This document shows positions 56,912 through 64,000 of a DNA stretch of 64,000 nucleotides, in pieces; positions within the stretch are counted from its first letter, which is position 1; each line of letters starts with the position of its first letter. Below the pieces are notes generated by a model. It ran no database searches, was not told where the DNA came from, and saw only the letters and a program-made list of their open reading frames with translations. Location of the stretch: NCBI GenBank assembly GCA_021781745.1, contig JAJXWH010000025.1, forward strand, positions 16,269 to 80,268, written 5' to 3'. Both the position numbers and the translations under genes were made by a program. Source of the DNA: Bacillota bacterium (GTDB lineage: Bacteria; Bacillota; Clostridia; Clostridiales; Clostridiaceae).

Positions 56912-56942
56912 CAGACAATTGAGTGAGGAGGAAATAAGATAA

Positions 56943-57494
56943 ATGAATAATAAGATAAGACAAATGGTATATGCAGGATTGCTCACAGCATTAGCAATTA
57001 TAATCCCTATTCAATTTGGATTTTTAAAGATAGTTATTCCACCATACTTTACAGCAACATTGGCTGCACATGTCCCAATGATGCTATCTATGTTAATATC
57101 ACCGTTTGTTGCAGTGGTAGTTGGAATAGGTTCAACAATCGGCTTTTTAATAGCAGGAACACCAGCACCTGTAGTGGCAAGAGCGGCAACACACATTGTA
57201 GTTGGAGGTGTTGGAGCGCTGATAATTATGAAAAGTAAAAGCTACGTTAAAGCAGTAGCAATTACAGCGCCTATTCATGGGATTTTAGAGGCTTTAGTAA
57301 CAATACCTTTTGTAGGATTTGGGCCTGGTGTTTATATAATATTAATAACCACAGTTGTTGGTGCAATGTTACATCATTCAGCAGATAGTATTATTGCCTA
57401 TGCAATAGTTAAGGCAGTTGCAAAAGCAAGGAATAAAAGCATTTATAATGTTTTTGGAGAATTTAGAAAACAGCAATATAGTTATATGAAATAG
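56943..57494 (+). CDS. ECF-transporter substrate-binding (S) component
   Basis: 183 residues with about six transmembrane segments (MVYAGLLTALAIIIPI, PMMLSMLISPFVAVVVGIGS, IGFLIAGTPAPVVARAATH, VVGGVGALIIM). The hydrophobic layout and the LLTALAIIIP start fit the S component of an energy-coupling-factor vitamin importer that works with shared EcfA/A'/T. The vitamin is not readable; niacin is tempting because pncB is in the window, but it is 30 kb away. GAGGAGG lies 12 bases before the ATG. Confidence 0.82.
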   Translation: MNNKIRQMVYAGLLTALAIIIPIQFGFLKIVIPPYFTATLAAHVPMMLSMLISPFVAVVVGIGSTIGFLIAGTPAPVVARAATHIVVGGVGALIIMKSKSYVKAVAITAPIHGILEALVTIPFVGFGPGVYIILITTVVGAMLHHSADSIIAYAIVKAVAKARNKSIYNVFGEFRKQQYSYMK

Positions 57495-57550
57495 TGATTC
57501 AAATTAAAATATAATAATGATTAAACTGTAAATTGAAAATTTTCTATCTA

Positions 57551-57592
57551 AAAGCCCATTTGCATATATAAATATGCAGTGGGCTTTTTTAT
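57551..57592 (+). terminator. Rho-independent terminator after the ECF gene
   Basis: AAAGCCCATTTGCATAT pairs with ATATGCAGTGGGCTTT (one mismatch), followed by TTTATT. Confidence 0.88.
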
Positions 57593-57699
57593 TCTTTAGG
57601 AATTTATACTGCAGTAAAATCTGTGGATAACTTATTTAAAAGGCTGTTTAATTAGGTTTTGTATGGAAAAAGAATAAAAAAGAAATCTTATTCGCCTGC

Positions 57700-57815
57700 A
57701 TAAAATGTTCTTATATGCAGCATAGCTGTTATTTCGAATGTGCAGATTTTTCTCACATGCGTTCGAAAAGGCAGATGCGTAAAAAAAATCTCCAGCTCCA
57801 CAGTCGCTTACGATT
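57700..57815. repeat. Repeat-bearing spacer, inverted module of element B (copy E)
   Basis: 57703-57728 (AAATGTTCTTATATGCAGC ATAGCTG) is the reverse complement of 22448-22474 in mobile element B with one base missing. It is followed by a hairpin TTCGAATGTG...CACATGCGTTCGAA and an ill-defined GC-containing stretch. GGCAC ends are not seen, so this is a related module rather than a full copy. Confidence 0.55.
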
Positions 57816-57931
57816 TTTTTATATGATATTATATAGAAATTATAGAAAATTTACTTAAAATATATAGACAAAAATATGAAATATCATATAATAAGGTTAG
57901 AATAGCTTAAAAATATTGATTAGGGGGAATT

Positions 57932-57976
57932 ATGCTAGGGAGTGCATATTCTTTTGATTCAAATATCCAAAAATAG
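57932..57976 (+). other. 14-codon upstream ORF, possible leader peptide
   Basis: ATG with TAGGGGG 6 bases upstream reads MLGSAYSFDSNIQK then stop, 60 bases before the DUF1292 gene start. The ribosome site is good, but shortness and lack of known leader motifs make it tentative. The preceding 57816-57931 holds no gene. Confidence 0.3.
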
Positions 57977-58036
57977 AATATAGGGAAAATGGATATGGTG
58001 TGATTTTTAAGTTAATAATAAGATGAGGTGAACATT

Positions 58037-58282
58037 TTGGAAGAAAAAGAAGTAATGTCGTTTAGAGATGAAGATGGAAATAAAATTGATTTTGAAGCAA
58101 TAGCAAAAATTTATTTAGAGGAACAGGGGTATTTATTATTATCACCATTAGATGAAGATAATGATGATATGTTTGCTTTTAGAATAGATATAAATGAAGA
58201 GGGAAAAGAAGAGTTAAACCTTGTAGAAGATGATAAGGAATTTGAATTAATTAAAAAGGAATATAAAAAATTATTATACTAA
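58037..58282 (+). CDS. DUF1292-family protein
   Basis: 81 residues from TTG 58037, which lies 6 bases after GATGAGGTG. Acidic small protein with the family pattern [36 protein letters not shown], and [17 protein letters not shown]1292 (YrzB-like) proteins are widespread in firmicutes and have no assigned function. It is followed after 18 bases by another acidic protein gene, likely in the same transcript. Confidence 0.88.
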   Translation: MEEKEVMSFRDEDGNKIDFEAIAKIYLEEQGYLLLSPLDEDNDDMFAFRIDINEEGKEELNLVEDDKEFELIKKEYKKLLY

Positions 58283-58300
58283 GTAAACGAGGTGAGATAA

Positions 58301-58699
58301 ATGAAAAGTTCAGAAATTATAAATTTTTTAGAAGAAAATGATTTGGCTGATGTAGAAGAGATTAAACGAAAAGGCAATTATGTTATAATAAAATTTTTTT
58401 ATGATTTTGATAAGGAAGAATTAAGTGCGGCAAAAGCTTATTCAAATGAAGAAAGTGACTTTGAACCAGAAAGTGATGAATGGTATAAAGAATATTACAT
58501 TCCATATTTAAGAGATATTGCAGTAGATAATGTTGAAGCAATACTAGAAGAAACAATGGAAGAATTTGAACTAGAAACTAAATATAAAGAATTTGGAATT
58601 GAAAATGTGGAAAGCGGATATTTTAAATTTATTGCAGCATTTTCAGATGAGTTAACAGATTCTGAGATGGAAGATATTTTAAACGATTACTACGAGTAA
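58301..58699 (+). CDS. Acidic protein of unknown function
   Basis: 132 residues, very rich in Glu and Asp (FEPESDEWYKEYYIPYLRDI, EAILEETMEEFELETKYK). ACGAGGTGAG precedes the ATG and it lies just after the DUF1292 gene. I do not recognise a domain. It ends shortly before the 6S RNA promoter. Confidence 0.75.
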   Translation: MKSSEIINFLEENDLADVEEIKRKGNYVIIKFFYDFDKEELSAAKAYSNEESDFEPESDEWYKEYYIPYLRDIAVDNVEAILEETMEEFELETKYKEFGIENVESGYFKFIAAFSDELTDSEMEDILNDYYE

Positions 58700-58725
58700 A
58701 ATGCACAGTTGGAATTAAAATACTA

Positions 58726-58753
58726 TTGAAAATATAGTATCTTGTGATATAAT
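58726..58753 (+). promoter_or_regulatory. Sigma-A promoter of the 6S RNA gene
   Basis: -35 TTGAAA (58726-58731), 16-base spacer, -10 TATAAT (58748-58753). The predicted start at about 58760 matches the 5' end of the 6S RNA structure. Confidence 0.75.
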
Positions 58754-58757
58754 TAAA

Positions 58758-58962
58758 TCATAGATTTCCTGAGATGTGCGAAAAGCTTATGATATTCAAC
58801 CTACATTATATAATCGGGATTTGCAATAAATTCATAAATGTCAGGCTTCATTTAAATCACTAAATAGTGGCAGTAGAAGGCAGAAGTGAGTTGAGTTTAA
58901 CCCACCTGCGAGGCGCAGGATTTGAATATATAGGTGAACGGCATGTTGGGAGCTATGATTTG
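58758..58962 (+). ncRNA. ssrS: 6S RNA
   Basis: The 5' stretch ATTTCCTGAGATGTGCG matches the start of 6S RNAs and the 3' stretch GGCATGTTGGGAGCTATG forms the closing stem (CATAG/CTATG, then GATGTGC/GCATGTT). The long, mostly double-stranded fold with a central open bubble is consistent. 6S RNA mimics an open promoter and sequesters sigma-A RNA polymerase in stationary phase. Promoter and terminator are both present. Confidence 0.85.
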
Positions 58963-58967
58963 AGTAT

Positions 58968-58996
58968 AACACCTCATTACTGAGGTGTTTTTTTAT
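58968..58996 (+). terminator. Rho-independent terminator of 6S RNA
   Basis: AACACCTCA pairs with TGAGGTGTT across TTAC, followed by TTTTTTATAT. Confidence 0.92.
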
Positions 58997-59134
58997 ATAC
59001 AAAAGTAAAAATATAGAAAAAACTAACTATTTTTATTTTAGTTAGTAATTTAATCATGAAAATGAGAAATAAAAATTTGAAATACACAACATATAAAATA
59101 GAAATAATGCTACTTTGAAATTATTTTATGTATA

Positions 59135-59347
59135 TTAAGCAGCTATCTCATTAATGGATTTGGATTTATGTTGCTTATTATATATAGAAGATAATTCTTT
59201 TTGATATAAAACAATGTACTTGTCCAAATTTTGAGATAGAGCAATCATAAAATGTTTACTTGGTGAAAAAAATAATAATAATAAATTTAATAAATGTTTT
59301 CTAAAAGAAATATTACATTTAAGTTTAAAAAATACCCAAGTTTTCAT
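59135..59347 (-). CDS. Spo0E-like aspartyl-phosphate phosphatase
   Basis: 70 residues from ATG 59347, with AAAGGGGTG before it. The signature ALSQNLDKYIVLYQK matches the SQxLD motif and helix of Spo0E-family phosphatases, which dephosphorylate Spo0A~P and delay sporulation. The N-terminal 34 residues (MKTWVFFKLKCNISF...) are not part of the family core and look hydrophobic and basic. Two perfect Spo0A boxes lie upstream, suggesting feedback. Confidence 0.8.
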   Translation of the reverse strand: MKTWVFFKLKCNISFRKHLLNLLLLFFSPSKHFMIALSQNLDKYIVLYQKELSSIYNKQHKSKSINEIAA

Positions 59348-59544
59348 AATTACACCCCTTTTGCAATAATAAGTTATTAATATGGTATTATTATAAACAC
59401 AAAAGTAAAATTTGTAAAAATAATTCATATTACAATTAATGACAATAAATTTCAAGAAAGTGGTATAAATCTCTAAATAATATATTTTTCAAGGTTCAAT
59501 ATGTAACATGAAAACATAATTGTATATATTTTACAAAAATATTG

Positions 59545-59583
59545 TTCGACACATACTATATAAAATAATTAGATTATGTCGAA
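59545..59583. promoter_or_regulatory. Pair of inverted Spo0A boxes
   Basis: TTCGACA (59545-59551) and TGTCGAA (59577-59583) are perfect matches, in opposite orientation, to the 0A-box core TGTCGAA. They lie in the region between the divergent spo0E-like gene and the DUF896 gene, so Spo0A~P could control either. Confidence 0.7.
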
Positions 59584-59650
59584 AAAATTCATATTGATTA
59601 TATTAATTTAAATGGTAAAATTATTGATAGAATATAGAAAGGATGAAAAT

Positions 59651-59851
59651 ATGATGGATATTGAAAATGCTAGAATAGAACAAGTTGTAGAAAAAATTAA
59701 TTTATTATACAGGACTAGTCAAGAAAGAGAATTAACTGAAGATGAGAAAGAGTTACAAGGAAAACTTAGAAAAAGATATATTGATAATGTTAAGAAAAAT
59801 TTTAGAGCACAGCTTGATGAAATAGAACCTAAAAAAAGAAAAAAGGAATGA
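59651..59851 (+). CDS. DUF896 (YnzC-like) protein
   Basis: 66 residues from ATG 59651 (ATG 59654 also possible), behind AGAAAGGATG. ENARIEQVVEKINLLYRTSQ then LTEDEKELQGKLRKRYIDN and NFRAQLDEIEPKKRKKE match the DUF896 pattern (two-helix hairpin, basic C-terminus). Function unknown. It lies 6 bases before hprK. Two 0A boxes lie 70-100 bases upstream. Confidence 0.9.
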   Translation: MMDIENARIEQVVEKINLLYRTSQERELTEDEKELQGKLRKRYIDNVKKNFRAQLDEIEPKKRKKE

Positions 59852-59857
59852 TAGTAT

Positions 59858-60766
59858 TTGGGTGTTTTAGTTAAAAAGTTAGTAGATGATTTAAACTTAG
59901 AGGTTTTGGTAGAAGGAAAAGAAGATGTGGAGATATCGGTAAACGATATAAATAGGCCAGGACTACAGTTAGCAGGATTTTATAATTATTTTGCTCCTGA
60001 GAGGATTCAAGTAATAGGTAAAGCGGAATGGAGTTTCTTAGATTATATGCAGATAGAACTAAGAAAGAAAAGAGTAAAAAAATATTTTAGTTTCGATATA
60101 AATTGTTTAATAATAACTAGAGGATTAGAGCCACATCCTGAATTTATAAAAGAAGCAAAAAAGCATAATATATGGTTTGTTAGAAGTAACTTAGTGACTA
60201 CACAGTTTATAAGTAAAACTACAATATACTTAGCGGATAAACTTGCACCTGAAACAAGATTGCATGGTGTATTAGTGGATGTTTCGGGAATAGGAATATT
60301 GATCACTGGGGAAAGTGGAATAGGAAAAAGTGAAACTGCATTAGAATTAATAAAAAGAGGTCATAGACTTATTACTGATGATGCTGTGGATATAAAAGAT
60401 ATTGATGGACAATTAATAGGAAGATCACCTAAAATAACCGTGGGTATGCTAGAGGTAAGAGGGCTTGGAATTATTGATGTTACGACACTATATGGTTTAA
60501 GCTCGGTGGTTCAAGAAAAAGAAATAAAATTAGTTATGCATTTTGAACATTGGAAAGATGATAATGACTACGATAGATTAGGAATAGATAATGAATACAT
60601 GAATATATTAGGTATTAATGTGAAAAAATTAACTGTACCTATTAGACCAGGAAGAAATATAGCAGTAATTATAGAAGCAGCAGCAGTAAATTATAGGCAT
60701 GCATTAATGTCCAAGGTTACACCAGTTGATGTAATAGAAAGTAGAATGAACGATCTAAATGATTAG
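59858..60766 (+). CDS. hprK: HPr kinase/phosphorylase
   Basis: 302 residues from TTG 59858. N-terminal domain (LVKKLVDDLNLEVLVEG), then the P-loop GESGIGKSE (K157) with TALELIKRGHRLITDD, and the HprK signature EVRGLGIIDVTTLYG. It phosphorylates HPr at Ser46 in response to glycolytic intermediates and so controls carbon catabolite repression and the PTS. AAAGGAA precedes it. It follows DUF896 by 6 bases. Confidence 0.97.
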   Translation: MGVLVKKLVDDLNLEVLVEGKEDVEISVNDINRPGLQLAGFYNYFAPERIQVIGKAEWSFLDYMQIELRKKRVKKYFSFDINCLIITRGLEPHPEFIKEAKKHNIWFVRSNLVTTQFISKTTIYLADKLAPETRLHGVLVDVSGIGILITGESGIGKSETALELIKRGHRLITDDAVDIKDIDGQLIGRSPKITVGMLEVRGLGIIDVTTLYGLSSVVQEKEIKLVMHFEHWKDDNDYDRLGIDNEYMNILGINVKKLTVPIRPGRNIAVIIEAAAVNYRHALMSKVTPVDVIESRMNDLND

Positions 60767-60796
60767 TAAAGGTCATGATCAAAAGGAGGAATGGCT

Positions 60797-62194
60797 ATGA
60801 AAAATGAAAAAAAAGATTTAAGTAAAAATGCTTGGAATAAGTATAATGATAAGCAGGTGAAAGAGATATTTGATTTTTGTGAGGGATACAAAAATTTTAT
60901 GTCAAAATGCAAAACTGAAAGGGAATGTGTAAAAGAAGTAATTAGTTTAGCAGAAACCCAAGGCTATAAAGATTTATACGAAATTATTAAAAGTAAAAAG
61001 AAATTAAAACCTGGGGATAAGGTTTATGCAAATAATAAAGGAAAAGCAATAGCTCTATTTATTGTAGGAAAAGAACCTATGGAAAATGGGTTGAAGATAT
61101 TAGGAGCTCATATTGATTCGCCAAGATTAGACTTAAAACAAAATCCTCTTTATGAAGATAGTGAGTTGGTGTTATTAGATACACATTATTATGGTGGAAT
61201 TAAGAAATACCAATGGGTGACATTGCCACTTGCTCTTCACGGAGTTGTAGCTAAGAAGGATGGAACTGTAATAGATATTTGCATTGGTGAAGATGAAAAT
61301 GATCCTGTTGTAGGTGTATCTGATCTACTAATTCATTTAGCTGGAGAGCAAATGGGGAAGAAAGCTGATAAAGTTGTTGAAGGTGAAGACCTTAATGTAT
61401 TAGTAGGAAGTATGCCTTTAAAAGGATCTGAAAAAGATGCAGTAAAGGCAAATATTTTAAAATTGCTTAAAGATAAATATGATTTTGAGGAAGAGGATTT
61501 TTTATCTGCAGAAATAGAAGTTGTGCCTGCTGGAAAAGCTAGAGATTATGGATTAGATAGAAGTATGGTAATGGCATATGGGCATGATGACAGGGTATGT
61601 TCATACACTTCATTAATGGCTATGTTTGAAATAAAAGAAACTGATAAAACTTGCTGTTGTTTATTAGTTGATAAAGAAGAAGTAGGCAGTATCGGGGCTA
61701 CTGGTATGCATTCAAGATTTTTCGAAAATATAGTTTCAGAAATAATAGATAAAATTGATGGTTATACAGAACTTAAGTTTAGAAGATGTCTTACTAATTC
61801 GAAAATGCTATCTTCTGATGTAAGTGCAGCTTATGATCCTAATTATCCTTCTGTAATGGAAAAGAAAAATGCTGCTTTCTTTGGAAAAGGAATGGTATTT
61901 AATAAATATACGGGTGCAAGAGGAAAGGCTGGTTCCAATGATGCTAGTGCAGAATATATGGCTGAACTTAGGAGCATAATGGAAAAACACGATGTTTCAA
62001 TACAAACAGCAGAACTTGGAAAAGTTGATGCTGGTGGTGGTGGAACCATTGCATACATATTGGCTCAATATAATATGGAAGTAATAGACTGTGGAGTGGC
62101 ACTTCACAATATGCATGCACCTTGGGAAGTTGCAAGTAAAGTAGATATATATGAGACAATGAAAGGGTATAAAGCATTTCTAATTGAGGCATAA
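60797..62194 (+). CDS. M18-family aminopeptidase
   Basis: 465 residues from ATG 60797, chosen over an ATG at 60791 because AAAGGAGGA lies a proper 7 bases before it. The family blocks are GAHIDSPRLDLKQNP, YGGIKKYQWVTLPLALHGVV, GHDDRVCSY, DKEEVGSIGATG and ALHNMHAPWEVASKVD, providing His/Asp/Glu ligands for two zinc ions. M18 enzymes are dodecameric and release acidic or neutral N-terminal residues from peptides. A terminator follows. Confidence 0.93.
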   Translation: MKNEKKDLSKNAWNKYNDKQVKEIFDFCEGYKNFMSKCKTERECVKEVISLAETQGYKDLYEIIKSKKKLKPGDKVYANNKGKAIALFIVGKEPMENGLKILGAHIDSPRLDLKQNPLYEDSELVLLDTHYYGGIKKYQWVTLPLALHGVVAKKDGTVIDICIGEDENDPVVGVSDLLIHLAGEQMGKKADKVVEGEDLNVLVGSMPLKGSEKDAVKANILKLLKDKYDFEEEDFLSAEIEVVPAGKARDYGLDRSMVMAYGHDDRVCSYTSLMAMFEIKETDKTCCCLLVDKEEVGSIGATGMHSRFFENIVSEIIDKIDGYTELKFRRCLTNSKMLSSDVSAAYDPNYPSVMEKKNAAFFGKGMVFNKYTGARGKAGSNDASAEYMAELRSIMEKHDVSIQTAELGKVDAGGGGTIAYILAQYNMEVIDCGVALHNMHAPWEVASKVDIYETMKGYKAFLIEA

Positions 62195-62230
62195 AACAAT
62201 TAAAATGTGATTTAATTAAATTATTTAAAA

Positions 62231-62271
62231 AAGATGTTATCTTACAGTAGTTTGATAACATCTTTTTTTCT
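62231..62271 (+). terminator. Rho-independent terminator, M18 gene
   Basis: AAGATGTTATC pairs with GATAACATCTT, followed by TTTTTCT; it lies between convergent genes. Confidence 0.85.
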
Positions 62272-62281
62272 AAGAATAATT

Positions 62282-63127
62282 TTAAATATTTGAAAATGTT
62301 AAATCTAATGATGAAAGGAATTTAGATAAATACTCATACGGTAATTCCATGGAACCGATATCACCATGTCTTAAGTCTGTATTTAAATCTCCATGGAAAT
62401 CTGAACCACATGAAATTAATAAATTATTTTCATTAGCTATTTTTACAAAGGTTATGGTTTCTTCATTTAAATTTTGATAGTAAATAGATTCTAAACCATC
62501 TAAATTCATGTGCAAGAATTCATTAATATTAGAATTTAATATTAATTTAGGGTGAGCTAAAAATACAAGAGCATTATATTTTTTTAAAATATCAAAACCA
62601 TCTTTGGTAGATAATTTTAATGTAGGCACATAAGCTTTACGACCTTTACCTATAAACTTATCGAAAATTTCGTCCATAGAATATGGATAACCACTGCTAA
62701 TAATTTCTCTAGCAATATGAGGTCTTGCAATTGTATCCTTAGCATCTCTAAGAATTTTTTCAAAATTAATTTCTATATTGAATTCTTCTGCAAGCTTAGC
62801 AATAATTTTTTTTGCTCTAATAACTCTGTGGTTTTTAATATTAGTTAATTCTTTAATAAGTTCTTCATTTCTAAAATTATCATCTTTAAAATAGCCTAAA
62901 ATATGTACGCTTTCATTATTGTGTTGAGTTGATAGTTCAATTCCAGGAATTAAAGTAATATCATATTTATAGCTTTCTTCAATTGCCTCGTCCAATCCGC
63001 TCAGAGTATCATGATCAGTTATTGCCAAATATCTAACATTATTTTCATAAGCTCTTTGAACAACTTCTTTTGGAGAAAGTGTGCCATCTGAAGCAGTAGT
63101 ATGAACATGAAAGTCTACTTTAAGCAT
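62282..63127 (-). CDS. PHP-domain phosphoesterase (YciV/TrpH-like)
   Basis: 281 residues. Metal-binding PHP motifs are DFHVHTTASDGTLSP, LAITDHDTLSG, IPGIELSTQ and SCGSDFHGD, with CARPHIAR-type TIARPHIARE and LAHPKL in the middle. TrpH-type members hydrolyse 3',5'-nucleoside bisphosphates or trim RNA 5' ends. TTGGAGG precedes the ATG. It converges with the M18 gene. Confidence 0.92.
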   Translation of the reverse strand: MLKVDFHVHTTASDGTLSPKEVVQRAYENNVRYLAITDHDTLSGLDEAIEESYKYDITLIPGIELSTQHNNESVHILGYFKDDNFRNEELIKELTNIKNHRVIRAKKIIAKLAEEFNIEINFEKILRDAKDTIARPHIAREIISSGYPYSMDEIFDKFIGKGRKAYVPTLKLSTKDGFDILKKYNALVFLAHPKLILNSNINEFLHMNLDGLESIYYQNLNEETITFVKIANENNLLISCGSDFHGDLNTDLRHGDIGSMELPYEYLSKFLSSLDLTFSNI

Positions 63128-63633
63128 ATAATTTAACCTCCAATTGTTATGGATTTTTATAATTAATTAGTATTAATATAATCATATCATACTAGGTGAT
63201 TAGAAGTATAGAAATTATTTGGACTACAGGGATCTTAATATTTTTTATTAAAAACAAAAAAGTAAATAATCTAAAATTTATATGATTATTATCTAGTATA
63301 TATTTTAAATATTAGAGAAATTCGTAAGAAATAAAGAAAGCCAAAAAACTAGGATTATAAGTTTTTTTGGCTTTAATTTTTAATTAGATAAAGGCTCATT
63401 AGCATTAAAGAAAAATATATAAGTATAGTTGAGGTATAACTGTAACATCAAGGAAGATGCTGCAATTTTTTGTTAAATAAAAATGAAATTAAGTAATGAT
63501 AAGTTAAAAATATACTAGAATGTAGTATACATTAATTGGAAAGTAAGGTATAATAATTGTGAAAAATTTACTTATGAGAGTTTTATTGTAACAAGAATAA
63601 AAAAATGTATATTACAAAAGGAGAGTTAAAATT
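63128..63633. other. 506-base intergenic stretch with an orphan hairpin
   Basis: Hairpin AAAGCCAAAAAAC/GTTTTTTTGGCTTT at 63338-63376 has a T-rich tail on plus, but no plus-strand gene ends just before it. A perfect inverted repeat TATACTA-GAATG-TAGTATA lies at 63511-63529, upstream of the final gene. No other feature seen. Confidence 0.45.
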
Positions 63634-64000
63634 GTGGATAAAAGAGTTGATGAGAAAATCTTAGATTTTATAAATGAAGTAGAACAAAGACAAGCTAAAA
63701 AAGATATTTGTAGCAGTCCAATAAAAATTGGAAATAGGTACTATGAATTTGAGGAAACAGAATTTTTTGAAGAAAGGTTAAATATGTATATTCCAAAGGA
63801 TTTTCAGGACATGCCATTAGAAGCAAGAAAATTTAAATATCCATCAGAAAACAGACCAGAAATCATAAAGTGTAATGAAGATGGAAGTATTGCGATAACT
63901 TTAAATATTATTGACAGTCCTTTAGATGAAGAACGTGTGGAAGAACTAAAAGATGGAATGAAGATGATAATTAAAAAGACAAATCCTGCGAATGTGTTTT
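63634..64000 (+). CDS. Unknown protein (partial, runs off the window)
   Basis: GTG at 63634 follows AAAGGAGAG; 122 codons are visible with no stop. The sequence starts VDKRVDEKILDFINEVEQRQ, and includes IKIGNRYYEFEETEFF, MYIPKDFQDMPLEARKFKYPSE and IAITLNIIDSPLDEE. No membrane segment is seen so far. I do not recognise the family; the C-terminal part lies beyond the window. Confidence 0.7.
   Translation, partial: MDKRVDEKILDFINEVEQRQAKKDICSSPIKIGNRYYEFEETEFFEERLNMYIPKDFQDMPLEARKFKYPSENRPEIIKCNEDGSIAITLNIIDSPLDEERVEELKDGMKMIIKKTNPANVF

Noticed and set aside
56656..56922. Plus-strand frame of 88 codons upstream of the ECF gene
   Set aside because: It overlaps the start of the minus-strand MBL gene, lacks a ribosome site, and has no recognisable composition of a protein.

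Overview
The window is AT-rich chromosomal DNA from a spore-forming anaerobic firmicute, most likely Clostridium sensu stricto (the gene set and small Cys-rich proteins look like the C. beijerinckii / C. butyricum group; the species is my inference). Signs of this are the sporulation genes (lonB, spoVB, a Spo0E-like phosphatase with perfect Spo0A boxes), strong AAGGAGG ribosome sites, frequent GTG/TTG starts, SAM-I and cyclic-di-GMP-II riboswitches, and split B12-dependent methionine synthase genes. There is no prophage, transposase, tRNA, rRNA or CRISPR array.

Layout. 1-6.5 kb: the end of hisG, then hisD-hisC-hisB-hisH-hisA-hisF-hisI-hisE in pathway-operon order. The operon is interrupted twice by arrays of 7-base tandem repeats. 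6.7-11.5 kb: a large TPR/GAF/GGDEF protein and small unknown proteins. 11.6-20.3 kb: a protein quality-control block (tig, clpP, clpX, lonB, lonA, engB). 20.5-25 kb: Gly/Cys-rich and Asn-rich small proteins, a PerR-type regulator and unknown proteins. 25.4-29.2 kb: pncB and a UvrD-type helicase. 29.6-32.5 kb: an unusual run of very small genes around an L,D-transpeptidase. It begins with a c-di-GMP-II riboswitch over a 50-residue protein and contains two copies of an intergenic module with an invariant hairpin loop on different stems. 32.5-35.5 kb: a GH16 glucanase with cell-wall-binding repeats, an HxlR regulator, a PEBP protein and a membrane protein. 35.9-45.1 kb: an FtsA-like actin fold protein, an M20 peptidase, a pseudouridine synthase, two convergent flippases and a propeller protein. 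45.2-52.4 kb: a methyltransferase-like/radical-SAM pair, a kinase-like protein, a zinc-ribbon protein, GNAT, DUF1646 and a WecA/TagO-type transferase. 52.5-55.7 kb: a SAM-I riboswitch controlling a methionine synthase activation protein and MetH. 55.9-64 kb: an MBL hydrolase, an ECF S component, DUF1292, 6S RNA, Spo0E-like, DUF896, HprK, an M18 aminopeptidase and a PHP phosphoesterase.

Most worth a second look. (1) The c-di-GMP-II riboswitch has mutually exclusive pairing of its P1 strand with a strand overlapping the ribosome site, and it drives an uncharacterised 50-residue protein. (2) A family of non-coding palindromic mobile elements has GGCAC ends and 3-base target duplications (TTA/TAA); two copies sit exactly on stop codons of neighbouring genes. 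(3) The paired intergenic modules share one hairpin loop on different, still complementary stems. (4) The methionine synthase activation gene has no normal start codon in frame behind its ribosome site. (5) Inverted Spo0A boxes lie between a Spo0E-like phosphatase gene and the ynzC-like gene.

All family calls are from reading motifs by eye; no database search was run.
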